DNA from: Halioglobus sp.
Lineage (GTDB): Bacteria > Pseudomonadota > Gammaproteobacteria > Pseudomonadales > Halieaceae
DNA: 64,000 nt
Direction of reading: 5' to 3'
NCBI GenBank assembly: GCA_029246385.1
Contig: JAQWNG010000028.1
Coordinates: forward strand, 62,001-126,000
Part shown: positions 1 to 8,550 of the stretch, piece by piece
Layout of the letters: every line of letters starts with the position of its first letter
Position numbering within the stretch: position 1 is the first letter of the stretch
Notes under the pieces: generated by a model
Databases searched by the model: none
The model's input: the letters and a program-made list of their open reading frames with translations, nothing else
What the model was told of the DNA's origin: nothing
Position numbers and translations under genes: made by a program

Positions 1-103
1 GAGTCTCGTTGCGCTGCGTGATTTAGCGGCTAAGCAGGGGGAGCCATTATCTGTTAGTGGTAAACAGGAATGGTATGAGAACGTGATCAACCAGTATTTG
101 TAA
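1..103 (+). CDS. 3' end of an unidentified gene
   Basis: Reading from base 2 gives 33 codons, without an internal stop, ending at TAA 101-103. The C-terminal peptide ends in KQEWYENVINQYL. I do not recognise the family. It runs in the same direction as the sugar-catabolism operon and ends 26 bases before the next start, so it is probably the preceding gene of that operon. The true start lies outside the window. Confidence 0.55.
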   Translation, partial: SLVALRDLAAKQGEPLSVSGKQEWYENVINQYL

Positions 104-129
104 ATCACAAGCCGGTGTTGGAGGGGGCA

Positions 130-1287
130 ATGACTAGAATCAGGATGGGGATGATCGGTGGAGGGGAAGGTGCCTTTATCGGCGCAGTACATCGCATGGC
201 AGCGGCTATTGATGGCGATATAGAATTGGTCTGCGGAGCCTTCAGTTCAGACGCCGAACGTGGACGCCGCTCGGGCGCCGCTGTATATCTGCCAGAGGAT
301 CGTGTCTACGCTGATTATAAGACGATGATCGCTGCCGAGTCTATGCTTCCGGTAGCGCAAAGAATGCAGTTCGTCGCTATCGTCACGCCAAATGATCTAC
401 ATTTTCCTGTCGCAGAGGCTGCCCTGCAAGGCGGTTTTCACGTGCTGTGCGATAAGCCCGCCACGTTTAATTTGCAAGAGGCCTTAAAACTGCGTGACAT
501 TCTGACAGACACAGGCCTGCTCTACGGGTTATCACATACCTACACTGGTTATCCGTTGGTAAAGGAGGCACGTGCGCGCGTTGCTGCTGGTGAGTTAGGC
601 CGCGTGCGCAAGATTGTGGTTGAGTATCCGCAGGGCTGGCTAGCAGATCGTGAAGAAGATAAAGATAACAAGCAGGCCGCTTGGCGCCTCGATCCTGCCC
701 GCGCTGGGGTCAGCAGCTGTATGGGCGATATCGGCGTTCACGCTGCTAATTTGGCAGAATATGTCAGCGGCGTGCAAATTTCTGAAATTTGCTCTGATCT
801 GTCTGCATTTGTGCCTGGCCGGAAGTTAGACGATGATGGCGCGGTTCTATTGCGATTTGAGAATGGCGCACGGGGCGTGTTACACGCCAGCCAGATCAGT
901 GTTGGTGAAGAAAATGCGCTCAGCATTCGTGTCTATGGTGAGAAAGGGGGGCTGGAATGGACGCAGCAGCAACCCAATACGCTCTGGCTTAAATGGCCCG
1001 ACCGACCGACTGAGATGTTGCGAACAGGGGGGAGTTATTTGGGTGATCTTGCGACCGCCAATGCTCGCACTCCGATGGGGCACCCAGAGGGGTATTTGGA
1101 GGCTTTTGCAAATATCTACAGCGCGTTTGTTGGGCAGATTCGCGCACGGGAAGCGAGTCAGGAGCCAGATGCCCGTTCGGTCGACTGTCCCGGCATTGAA
1201 CAGGCAATTCGTGGCATGACTTTTATCGAACTGGCTGTGGCGGCAAGCGCCAGTAATATCAAATGGCATATATTTGAACAGTATTAA
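130..1287 (+). CDS. Gfo/Idh/MocA-family NAD(P)-dependent oxidoreductase
   Basis: This 385-aa protein opens with a Rossmann fold glycine-rich stretch ([13 protein letters not shown], about residues 6-18). It carries the family signature CDKPATFN around residue 120, the conserved Lys of the active-site EKP-like motif. The C-terminal half is the usual alpha/beta sugar-binding domain. Members oxidise or reduce sugars, inositols and 3-keto-sugars in the cytoplasm. ATG 130 was chosen over an upstream codon because a purine-rich GGAGGGGG precedes it. Downstream genes are two sugar isomerases, a transporter and a GMC dehydrogenase, so a sugar or keto-sugar substrate is likely. The exact substrate is unknown. 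Confidence 0.88.
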   Translation: MTRIRMGMIGGGEGAFIGAVHRMAAAIDGDIELVCGAFSSDAERGRRSGAAVYLPEDRVYADYKTMIAAESMLPVAQRMQFVAIVTPNDLHFPVAEAALQGGFHVLCDKPATFNLQEALKLRDILTDTGLLYGLSHTYTGYPLVKEARARVAAGELGRVRKIVVEYPQGWLADREEDKDNKQAAWRLDPARAGVSSCMGDIGVHAANLAEYVSGVQISEICSDLSAFVPGRKLDDDGAVLLRFENGARGVLHASQISVGEENALSIRVYGEKGGLEWTQQQPNTLWLKWPDRPTEMLRTGGSYLGDLATANARTPMGHPEGYLEAFANIYSAFVGQIRAREASQEPDARSVDCPGIEQAIRGMTFIELAVAASASNIKWHIFEQY

Positions 1288-1305
1288 AACTAAGAGGTCA
1301 GTAAA

Positions 1306-2361
1306 ATGGCGATAATGAAAGGGCCGGCAATTTTCCTGGCGCAGTTCACGGGTGCGGAGGCGCCATTCGACAATCTAGAGAATATCAGTCGTTGGGCGGG
1401 AGAGCTCGGTTATAAAGGCATACAGGTTCCCACCTGGGAAGCGAGTCTAATTGATCTGCAAGCGGCAGCTCACAGCAAAGACTACTGCGATGAGTTAAAA
1501 GGCGTCTGCGCGCATAACGGCGTTGAGATTACTGAACTTTCCACGCATCTTCAGGGCCAGTTAGTGGCTGTGCATCCTGCATATGATGAACAGTTTGATG
1601 GCTTCGCACCCGCAGAAGTGCATGGCAACCCAAAGGCGCGACAAGAGTGGGCTGTTAGTCAGCTGCTGCTCGCCGCTCAGGCAAGCAAAAATTTAGGACT
1701 CAGTGCCCATGCCACTTTCTCGGGAGCACTTCTGTGGCACACCCTCTATCCTTGGCCACAGCGTCCACAAGGATTGGTGGAGACTGGGTTCAGGGAACTG
1801 GCACATAGATGGTTACCGATTCTTAACGCTTTCGATGAAGCCGGCGTCGACGTGTGTTATGAGATTCATCCGGGGGAAGACCTGCACGATGGTGTCACGT
1901 TTGAGCGCTTCTTGGATGCCACTGGAACGCACAGCCGCTGTAATATCCTGTATGACCCCAGCCACTTCATGCTTCAGCAACTTGACTACATACAATTTAT
2001 TGACTTTTACCATGACCGTATCAAAATGTTCCATGTCAAGGATGCTGAGTTCAATTCCAGCGGACGCAGCGGAGTGTATGGCGGCTATCAGAATTGGATC
2101 GATCGAGCGGGACGGTTCCGCTCACTAGGCGATGGACAGGTCGACTTCAGGGGCATTTTTAGTCAGTTTGCTCGCTATGGCTTCGAGGGTTGGGCGGTAC
2201 TGGAGTGGGAGTGCTGCCTAAAACACCCAGAAGATGGCGCGCGAGAGGGGGTTGATTTTATTAACAGGCATATCATTCGCACCACCGACAGAGCATTTGA
2301 TGACTTTGCTGCGGGCAGTACAGACGAAGCAGGCAACCGACGTATTCTAGGGCTCGATTAA
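1306..2361 (+). CDS. Sugar phosphate isomerase/epimerase (xylose isomerase-like TIM barrel)
   Basis: This 351-aa protein has the AP-endonuclease-2/xylose-isomerase-like TIM barrel. Metal-site stretches are visible: CYEIHPGEDLHD (Glu/His near 185), LYDPSHFMLQQ (Asp/His near 216) and a C-terminal AVLEWE (Glu near 299). MFHVKDAEF supplies the second His. Relatives isomerise or epimerise keto-sugars, and some act on 3-keto-glucosides. It starts 18 bases after the Gfo/Idh gene behind an AGAGGT ribosome site, consistent with one operon. Its substrate cannot be deduced from sequence. Confidence 0.85.
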   Translation: MAIMKGPAIFLAQFTGAEAPFDNLENISRWAGELGYKGIQVPTWEASLIDLQAAAHSKDYCDELKGVCAHNGVEITELSTHLQGQLVAVHPAYDEQFDGFAPAEVHGNPKARQEWAVSQLLLAAQASKNLGLSAHATFSGALLWHTLYPWPQRPQGLVETGFRELAHRWLPILNAFDEAGVDVCYEIHPGEDLHDGVTFERFLDATGTHSRCNILYDPSHFMLQQLDYIQFIDFYHDRIKMFHVKDAEFNSSGRSGVYGGYQNWIDRAGRFRSLGDGQVDFRGIFSQFARYGFEGWAVLEWECCLKHPEDGAREGVDFINRHIIRTTDRAFDDFAAGSTDEAGNRRILGLD

Positions 2362-2398
2362 ACTTTGTTACGCAGGACAGGAATAAAGGAAGAGCAAA

Positions 2399-3700
2399 AT
2401 GAGTGATCTACTGTTGCACAGAAAGCGCCTTTATCACTTAGGCAATTTGTCGATTTTTATGATTGGCCTGGGCTTTGCCGTCAGGGCTAATATTGCCTCC
2501 AATTTACAGGAAGATATCTACGATAAAATTGATCTCGTCAATTCCGCAGCCATGGTTGGCGAGGCTCTCAGTGCAACGTTTATGGGGTTTGCACTAACTC
2601 TGCTCTTTGGTAGTGCGTTGGTTGACCTGATTGGAATGAAACGAATGTTGCTGCTCTCCGCATTGGGATACATCGCCGGGGCATTGGGTTTAGTGTTTGC
2701 AACGACAATGACGATCGACAGTTCTGTTGAAACAGTGATCTGGGTGAGTCTCCTGTTAACGGGTTTGGGCTGGGGCGCGGTTGAGGCTGCCTCTAACCCA
2801 ATGGTCGCTGCTTTGTATCCTGAGGAAAAAACCCATCGCCTGAATATTCTGCATGCATGGTGGCCGGCTGGCATTGTTATCGGCGGATTAATGGGCTACA
2901 CGATAACGCGTGTCGGCCTGCCGTGGGAGCTCAATATGTTCGTTTTGTTAGTGCCGGCGCTGGCCCTGGCATGGATGGTGTCACGGGCGACTTTTCCTGT
3001 TACCGAGCGCGTCGCTGCCGGGGTTAGTTACGGTCAAATGTTTTCTGAACTACTAAAACGGCCACTATTTTGGGTATTCTGGATTTGCATGTTTTTTACT
3101 GCAACGGCAGAGCTGGCTCCGGGCCAGTGGGTCAACATCGCGCTTTCTCATATCGTTGGCATGCAGGGCATCTTATTGCTGGTTTATGTCAGTGCACTGA
3201 TGTTTGTAATGCGGCATTTTGCAGGCCCCATCGTGGCGCATATTACACCGATTGGTCTGATGTTTTTAAGCTGTCTGGCTGCTGGTACCGGCTTGTATTT
3301 ACTGAGTCTGGCTGATACGCCGATGTTAGCGTTTGGTGCAGCGACCGTATGGGGTATTGGCGTGTGCTATCTGTGGCCCACTATGTTGGCGATTACGTCT
3401 GAACGATTTCCTCGCGGTGGCGCTATGGCATTAGGCTTGATGGGCTTTGCGGGCGGCATGGCGATCAAGTTCGTACTGCCACAGATGGGTGCCATCTTTG
3501 ATACCGCGAAAGCATACGCTGCGGGCGGTGCTGACCAGTTAGCGACGTTGTCTCCAGAGGCGATGCAGGAGGTGCTTCGGTATGCATCGGTGGAATCCTT
3601 TCAATCTGTAGCCCTAGTTCCATTGTTGCTTTTGCCGGTGTTTGGGTTGATCTGGTTGTTTGATCGTCGAAAAGGTGGCCACCAGGTTGAATCGATTTAA
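2399..3700 (+). CDS. MFS transporter, FucP-like sugar permease family
   Basis: This 433-aa hydrophobic protein has about 12 predicted membrane segments. A loop after the second segment contains GSALVDLIGMKRMLL, the usual MFS loop 2-3 motif in degenerate form. The absence of a signal peptide and the two six-helix halves fit a proton-coupled inner-membrane symporter. It sits between two TIM-barrel sugar isomerases and starts behind a strong AAGGAAG site, so it most likely imports the sugar or glycoside the operon uses. Family placement near fucose/galactose permeases is from general resemblance only. Confidence 0.82.
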   Translation: MSDLLLHRKRLYHLGNLSIFMIGLGFAVRANIASNLQEDIYDKIDLVNSAAMVGEALSATFMGFALTLLFGSALVDLIGMKRMLLLSALGYIAGALGLVFATTMTIDSSVETVIWVSLLLTGLGWGAVEAASNPMVAALYPEEKTHRLNILHAWWPAGIVIGGLMGYTITRVGLPWELNMFVLLVPALALAWMVSRATFPVTERVAAGVSYGQMFSELLKRPLFWVFWICMFFTATAELAPGQWVNIALSHIVGMQGILLLVYVSALMFVMRHFAGPIVAHITPIGLMFLSCLAAGTGLYLLSLADTPMLAFGAATVWGIGVCYLWPTMLAITSERFPRGGAMALGLMGFAGGMAIKFVLPQMGAIFDTAKAYAAGGADQLATLSPEAMQEVLRYASVESFQSVALVPLLLLPVFGLIWLFDRRKGGHQVESI

Positions 3701-3740
3701 AGGTCTGGTGCCCCAAAGGGAAACTACAGGAAGTTGATTG

Positions 3741-4583
3741 ATGGATGTAAAAATTGGCATGAATATGCTCTTATGGGGAATCCAGATAACGCCGAAGCAT
3801 ATTCCCATTTTTGGGCACCTTGCTGCGGCAGGCTATGACGGCATCGAAATTCCGGTCGTTGGGCAGTCAAGCGCCGAGATCAAAACGATGGCTGCAGCCT
3901 GCGATGACCTCGGCCTAGAACGCACCGCAGTCGCTTTTGTTGGGGCCGAAGCCAATCCAATCTCTACCAATACAACCATTCGAGCAGCTGCAGTGGACAA
4001 TCTTAAAAAAGCGATTGATGACACCGCCCTTATCGGTGCGAATATACTCGTGGGCGGGATATATCAAGCACACAAGTATTTTACCGGAGGTGCTCCCACA
4101 GAGCAGGAATGGCAATGGTCTGCAGAGTATCTCCGTGACTGTGGCGAGTATGCGCAGCAATCCGGTGTGCGGCTTGGACTGGAGTTTCTGAACCGGTTTG
4201 AGGTCTATCTGATTAACACGTCTGCCGATTGCAGGCGTATGGTCGAGCAGGTAGGCCTAGACAACGTTGGCGTTCACTATGATACACATCACGCTAACAT
4301 CGAGGACCCACATCCCAGTGAGGCATTACGGTTTATTCAGGGAACAATAAATCACGTGCACCTTAGCGAGAGTCACCGTGGGACGTTAGGCACTGGCCAA
4401 GTAGACTGGGATACTAATTTCGCTGCCCTGCATGAGATTGATTATAACGGGTGGCTGGTTATCGAAGCGTTTGGCTGTTCCGATCCAGAGCTAGCGACCG
4501 CCGCTAATATTTGGCGCAACGCGTTTGCGTCAGAACAGGAGGTCTATACACATGGTATAGATTTCATTCGAGCGCACCTGTAA
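3741..4583 (+). CDS. Hydroxypyruvate isomerase/tagatose epimerase-like TIM-barrel protein
   Basis: This 280-aa TIM barrel belongs to the sugar epimerase group. Metal-ligand candidates appear in order: GLEFLNRFE (about 150), VHYDTHHANIED (about 183), NHVHLSESHRG (about 209) and LVIEAFG (about 244). This is the Glu-Asp-His-Glu set of ketose 3-epimerases. The N-terminus KIGMNMLLWG is typical. ATG 3741 is preferred to the upstream TTG because AGGAAG lies at a proper distance. It is the second isomerase in the operon, so the two could act on successive keto-sugar intermediates. Substrate is unassigned. Confidence 0.85.
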   Translation: MDVKIGMNMLLWGIQITPKHIPIFGHLAAAGYDGIEIPVVGQSSAEIKTMAAACDDLGLERTAVAFVGAEANPISTNTTIRAAAVDNLKKAIDDTALIGANILVGGIYQAHKYFTGGAPTEQEWQWSAEYLRDCGEYAQQSGVRLGLEFLNRFEVYLINTSADCRRMVEQVGLDNVGVHYDTHHANIEDPHPSEALRFIQGTINHVHLSESHRGTLGTGQVDWDTNFAALHEIDYNGWLVIEAFGCSDPELATAANIWRNAFASEQEVYTHGIDFIRAHL

Positions 4584-4633
4584 GAATCCTGCGGGAAGGT
4601 GTAAAATGGACACTACGGTATAGGAATATTTCC

Positions 4634-4891
4634 ATGCAGATATCATCGCGCCGCTGGATCATCGCAATCGCGATAGCTCTTTATTTTTATTTTCTGCTGC
4701 CAGGCACAGCACAGATTTTTTATGAGCTTTATCATCTGACGCAGATAGGACCCATCTACTGGGGCTACAGTGGCTTCAAAGCGGCTGGATATTATCTTAG
4801 CGTCTATGAGCACCGCTTTTTAGTCTGTTGTCTGGTGGCAGCCACGTTTATTGTTGTTCCCACGCTTATAAGGAAGTTCCGTGGAGCCTAA
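4634..4891 (+). CDS. Small two-helix membrane protein of unknown function
   Basis: This 85-aa protein has a strongly hydrophobic first segment (about residues 8-25, IIAIAIALYFYFLLPG) and a second one near the C-terminus (about 60-78, FLVCCLVAATFIVVPTLI). Basic residues at both ends suggest both termini face the cytoplasm. ATG 4634 follows an AGGAA site by seven bases; an upstream extension overlaps the preceding gene and looks spurious. It lies 9 bases before the gluconate-dehydrogenase-subunit-3-like gene. It may anchor or serve the exported dehydrogenase, but I do not recognise the family. Confidence 0.65.
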   Translation: MQISSRRWIIAIAIALYFYFLLPGTAQIFYELYHLTQIGPIYWGYSGFKAAGYYLSVYEHRFLVCCLVAATFIVVPTLIRKFRGA

Positions 4892-4900
4892 GAGGTCAGT

Positions 4901-5518
4901 ATGAATCGAAGAGAGTTCTTGCAGTGCGCAGCCGTTCTAATAACGGGAGTTAGTGCGTCCCAATTGGGCTTTACCCTGAGCGAGGAGCAGACCGTCTATC
5001 TCGCGACTGCACCTGACTATAACACCACTGCAGTCAATTTCTTTACGCCTGTTCAGCGCGAAATTGTAACAGCGATGTGTGAAGCTATTATTCCTCGCAC
5101 TGAGACGCCGGGGGCAATAGATGCGGGCGTACCGCAGTTCCTCGAGCTGATGGTGGCTGACTGGATGAACGCTGAGGAACGTGAAATTTTTATCGGCGGT
5201 TTACAAGACATCGAAGACCGTATTCCACTGGAGTATGGCAAGCCTTTCAGTCAATTGGACCCGCAGGAGCAACTGCAGATACTTGAAGCTCTCGAGGATG
5301 CCGCTTCGGATTCATCATGGTATGACCTAGGCAACATACAGCAGGTCTACATGAGTGATGCGCCGTTTATTTGCCATATGAAAGAACTCACTATATGGGG
5401 CTTTTTTACGTCGGAGGAGGGTGGCTCTCAAGTACTGCGATATAATCCTATGCCGATGTATTTCGACGGCGATATTCCTCTATCCTCTGAAGAGAGTAGT
5501 TGGTCCAATTCATTGTAG
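4901..5518 (+). CDS. Gluconate 2-dehydrogenase subunit 3-like protein, Tat-exported
   Basis: This 205-aa protein starts with a twin-arginine signal (NRREFLQCAAVLITG), which predicts folded export to the periplasm. The mature part has the subunit-3 signature FFTPVQREIVTAMCEAIIPRTETPGA followed by a helical domain. In characterised systems this small subunit partners a GMC-type flavoprotein, as in gluconate, sorbitol and glucoside 3-dehydrogenases, and is needed for its export or maturation. The GMC gene follows within 20 bases, supporting a complex. No cytochrome c subunit, the usual third partner, is present nearby. Confidence 0.88.
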   Translation: MNRREFLQCAAVLITGVSASQLGFTLSEEQTVYLATAPDYNTTAVNFFTPVQREIVTAMCEAIIPRTETPGAIDAGVPQFLELMVADWMNAEEREIFIGGLQDIEDRIPLEYGKPFSQLDPQEQLQILEALEDAASDSSWYDLGNIQQVYMSDAPFICHMKELTIWGFFTSEEGGSQVLRYNPMPMYFDGDIPLSSEESSWSNSL

Positions 5519-5536
5519 AAATAGTTGCGAATACCC

Positions 5537-7243
5537 ATGATTGAAACTAAGCAGTATGACTATGACGCCATCGTTGTCGGTTCTGGTATTTCTGGAAGTT
5601 GGGCGGCAAAGGAGTTAACGGAGAGAGGCCTAAAGGTGCTAGTGCTAGAGCGCGGCAAGCCATTGCAGGCGGGTAGCGGGTACCTTGGTGAACACGCACC
5701 TAATTGGAAGCTACCCTATCAAGGCAAGCCGCCACGTCAACTCTATGAAGAGGATTACCCGGTTCAAAGTAAAGTGTGGCATTCCTTTAATGAAGCAAGC
5801 CGACAGTTCTGGAATAACGATAGAGAAAATCCCTATGCAATGGACGAGGGTAAACCGTTTCTTTGGGCGAGGGCAGACGTTGTGGGCGGCCGCTCCTTGA
5901 TTTGGGGCCGCCAAACGTACCGCTTCAGCGAGCAGGATTTCAAAGCAAATGCTACTGATGGCTACGGCATCCCCTGGCCCGTGGATTATAAGGACATTGA
6001 GCCCTGGTATAGCTATGTCGAAAAATTTGTAGGTATCAATGGAAAAAAGGAGGGCCTCCCACAACTTCCAGACAGTGAATTTCAAAAGCCTATGCCGTGG
6101 TTTGAGTTAGAGAAAACAATTCAGGCACGTTTAAAGGCTAAGGCACCCGACGTGACGCTTACTAACGGTCGGGTCGCTGTCTTGACAGAAGACCTTCCCG
6201 GTAGGAAAGCCTGCCATTACTGTGGCCCCTGTTACAGAGGGTGTTCAACGGGCAGTTATTTCAGTTCACAAAGTTCAACATTACCGGCCGCGGAGGCGAC
6301 CGGCAATATGACACTCAAAGCCAACGCCGTCGTTGAACGGCTAGAGTATGACACGGAGTCTGGTAAAATCTCTCAAGTGCATGTGATCGATGCGATAACA
6401 AAAAAGCGAGAGACCTATTCGGCGAAGATTTTCTTCCTCTGTGCCTCCACCGTTGGTAGCACACAGATACTTCTCAACTCGGTAAGTGAAGAATTTCCGA
6501 ATGGGTTAGCCAACAGCAGCGGAACATTAGGCCACTATATGATGGACCATACGCTAGGTCTCAGCGGTGTTGGCGTGTTCCTCGATAACATGGATAGTTA
6601 TTACCACGGCAACCGGCCCACTGGCTTATACATTCCCAGATTCAGAAATCTTCACGGGCAGGATGACGATGCAGATTTTTTACGTGGCTACGGCTATCAA
6701 ACCGCTACAATACGCATGGATTGGATGACTGGAATCAACACTAAGGGCTTTGGTGCATCGCTAAAAGAATCATTGCGTAAGCCTGGCCCTTGGGTCTTTG
6801 CGCTTGCAGGCTTTACCGAGTGCCTGCCTCGCGAATCAAACCGTATGTATCTTAGCAAGGATAAGGTAGATCGATACGGCATTCCGCAAGTAGTGTTTGA
6901 TTTTGAGTGGAGCGACAATGAAGTCAATCTGCGACGAGACGCCCAAAAGAACGCAGATCGCTTACTCAAAGCTGCAGGGGCTGTTATCAACTTATCCGGT
7001 GAGGATGGAATGTCACTGCCGGGTGAGGGTATCCATGAGATGGGCACCGCGCGAATGGGCGATGACCCTAAGCAGTCCGTGCTGAACGCCTATAATCAGG
7101 CACACGATGTTGCCAACCTGTTTGTCACTGACGGTTCATTTATGACTTCTTCATCCTGTGTAAACCCCTCGCTGACGTATATGGCATTCACCGCACGGGC
7201 TTGCGACTATGCCGCAGAGCAAATTGAGCAGGGACTTTTATAG
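5537..7243 (+). CDS. GMC-family FAD-dependent sugar dehydrogenase, large subunit
   Basis: This protein of about 568 aa opens with the FAD-binding dinucleotide fold YDAIVVGSGISGSWAAKEL and carries GMC features: RADVVGGRSLIWGRQ, CHYCGPCYRGC and a C-terminal VTDGSFMTSSSCVNPSLT. The catalytic His is expected in the HEMGTARMG stretch and that C-terminal region. The Cys cluster near residue 230 resembles the Fe-S or structural cysteines of the glucoside 3-dehydrogenase/gluconate dehydrogenase branch. It probably oxidises a sugar hydroxyl in the periplasm with the upstream subunit, which would carry it through Tat. Neither start, ATG 5537 nor TTG 5525, has a clear ribosome site. Confidence 0.88.
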   Translation: MIETKQYDYDAIVVGSGISGSWAAKELTERGLKVLVLERGKPLQAGSGYLGEHAPNWKLPYQGKPPRQLYEEDYPVQSKVWHSFNEASRQFWNNDRENPYAMDEGKPFLWARADVVGGRSLIWGRQTYRFSEQDFKANATDGYGIPWPVDYKDIEPWYSYVEKFVGINGKKEGLPQLPDSEFQKPMPWFELEKTIQARLKAKAPDVTLTNGRVAVLTEDLPGRKACHYCGPCYRGCSTGSYFSSQSSTLPAAEATGNMTLKANAVVERLEYDTESGKISQVHVIDAITKKRETYSAKIFFLCASTVGSTQILLNSVSEEFPNGLANSSGTLGHYMMDHTLGLSGVGVFLDNMDSYYHGNRPTGLYIPRFRNLHGQDDDADFLRGYGYQTATIRMDWMTGINTKGFGASLKESLRKPGPWVFALAGFTECLPRESNRMYLSKDKVDRYGIPQVVFDFEWSDNEVNLRRDAQKNADRLLKAAGAVINLSGEDGMSLPGEGIHEMGTARMGDDPKQSVLNAYNQAHDVANLFVTDGSFMTSSSCVNPSLTYMAFTARACDYAAEQIEQGLL

Positions 7244-7446
7244 TGTCTGATTTATAGCCGAGTGCAATCTGCGCGAAGGGCCCCTTTGCCGAGCCGTTTA
7301 ACATCATTGGCGGTTTAACGACATAGACCCAGTGTGACCAAAGTATGCTTCTCAGGTAGATAACTGCCGCTGTGCTTGCCTCAATTCTATGCCTTTGTTA
7401 TCACTGGCGCTAACCTACAGTGGAATCAACTTCAGGAAGGAACTAT

Positions 7447-8550
7447 ATGTCGATATCAGATGCGGAAGACAGAGTGACAGATGGAACGGTATGGGATCAG
7501 TTTTGTGATGAATTAAAAGATGCGGGAAAAATCATCCGCAGCGCTAAGGCGCCACAGGATTCTTTCAATCAGGCGGAAGGTTACCGCTACCTATCGCGAC
7601 TGTTGCGGGGCGGGCTAGAAAGTTTTCTAGAGTTTCGCGACCCGCTGTTTCCAGAACTGCGCTGTGGTGCGCATGAGACGATTAAACTCGGTGCCGATAA
7701 TCCCGACAACCGTTATGAAAGTGCAACCGTTAGCCCTGCCCACGAATACCGAATAACAGGCCTCCGAGGGTCGGTTGATTATCTAGGCATCAGTACAATT
7801 ATCAATAAATATGCCTCTGGCGGCACGATGGAGGTCACTGGCCATATCGATGCGCGCCAGATGGAATTGGGCCCTAACGGCGAGTTAGAGATTATCGTTA
7901 GTCGCACAGAGCAACCTGGAAACTGGTTACCGATGGGGGAGGCCACCAACTCTATAACCGTGCGTCAGACATTCCAAGATAGGGTGAATGAAGTGCCAGC
8001 CGCAATGAAGATCGAACGTATTGGCGCGAAGGACGATCGTCCCAAACCACTGACGGCGGAAAAGCTCGAGCGAGGGTTACTCGGCGCGGCTATGTTTGTA
8101 AAAGGTTCCGCGACTCTTTTCGAAAGCTGGTCGGAGAGCTTTCTGCCAACTTTGAACGAGTTGCCTGCTGCAGATCAGGACTACTGTCAGTCTATCGGGG
8201 GTGACCCCAATATTTTCTACTTTCATAGTGCATGGCAGTTAGAGGACGACGAGGTCTATATTATCGAGGCGCCCGAAATTCCTGAATGCCAGACGTGGAA
8301 CTTTCAGTTAGATAACTGGTGGATGGAATCACTCGATTATCGGCATCATACGATCCACATCAACAAGCATACCGCTCACTATGAAAGCGATGGAAGTGTG
8401 CGCATCGTGGTTTCACATACTGATCCTGGCGTGCCTAACTGGGTCGAAACTGCAGGGCATAATATGGGCACTATGTGCTGGCGCTGGATTGGCGCACAAC
8501 AGCACCCCTTGTTAAAAACCCGAGTGGCAAAACTTGCGGAGCTAAAATGA
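7447..8550 (+). CDS. DUF1214 domain-containing protein
   Basis: This 367-aa protein has no signal peptide. Its C-terminal half matches the DUF1214 type, with WNFQLDNWWMESLDY and the end motif HNMGTMCWRW. The function is not established in the family, though members often sit in lipid or steroid catabolic regions. ATG 7447 follows a strong AGGAAGG site. The stop codon overlaps the start of the following sulfotransferase gene (ATGA at 8547-8550), so the two are translationally coupled and probably act together. Confidence 0.75.
   Translation: MSISDAEDRVTDGTVWDQFCDELKDAGKIIRSAKAPQDSFNQAEGYRYLSRLLRGGLESFLEFRDPLFPELRCGAHETIKLGADNPDNRYESATVSPAHEYRITGLRGSVDYLGISTIINKYASGGTMEVTGHIDARQMELGPNGELEIIVSRTEQPGNWLPMGEATNSITVRQTFQDRVNEVPAAMKIERIGAKDDRPKPLTAEKLERGLLGAAMFVKGSATLFESWSESFLPTLNELPAADQDYCQSIGGDPNIFYFHSAWQLEDDEVYIIEAPEIPECQTWNFQLDNWWMESLDYRHHTIHINKHTAHYESDGSVRIVVSHTDPGVPNWVETAGHNMGTMCWRWIGAQQHPLLKTRVAKLAELK

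Noticed and set aside
7276-7292. GC-rich dyad after the GMC gene, considered as a terminator
   Set aside because: The loop would be too small and no T run follows.
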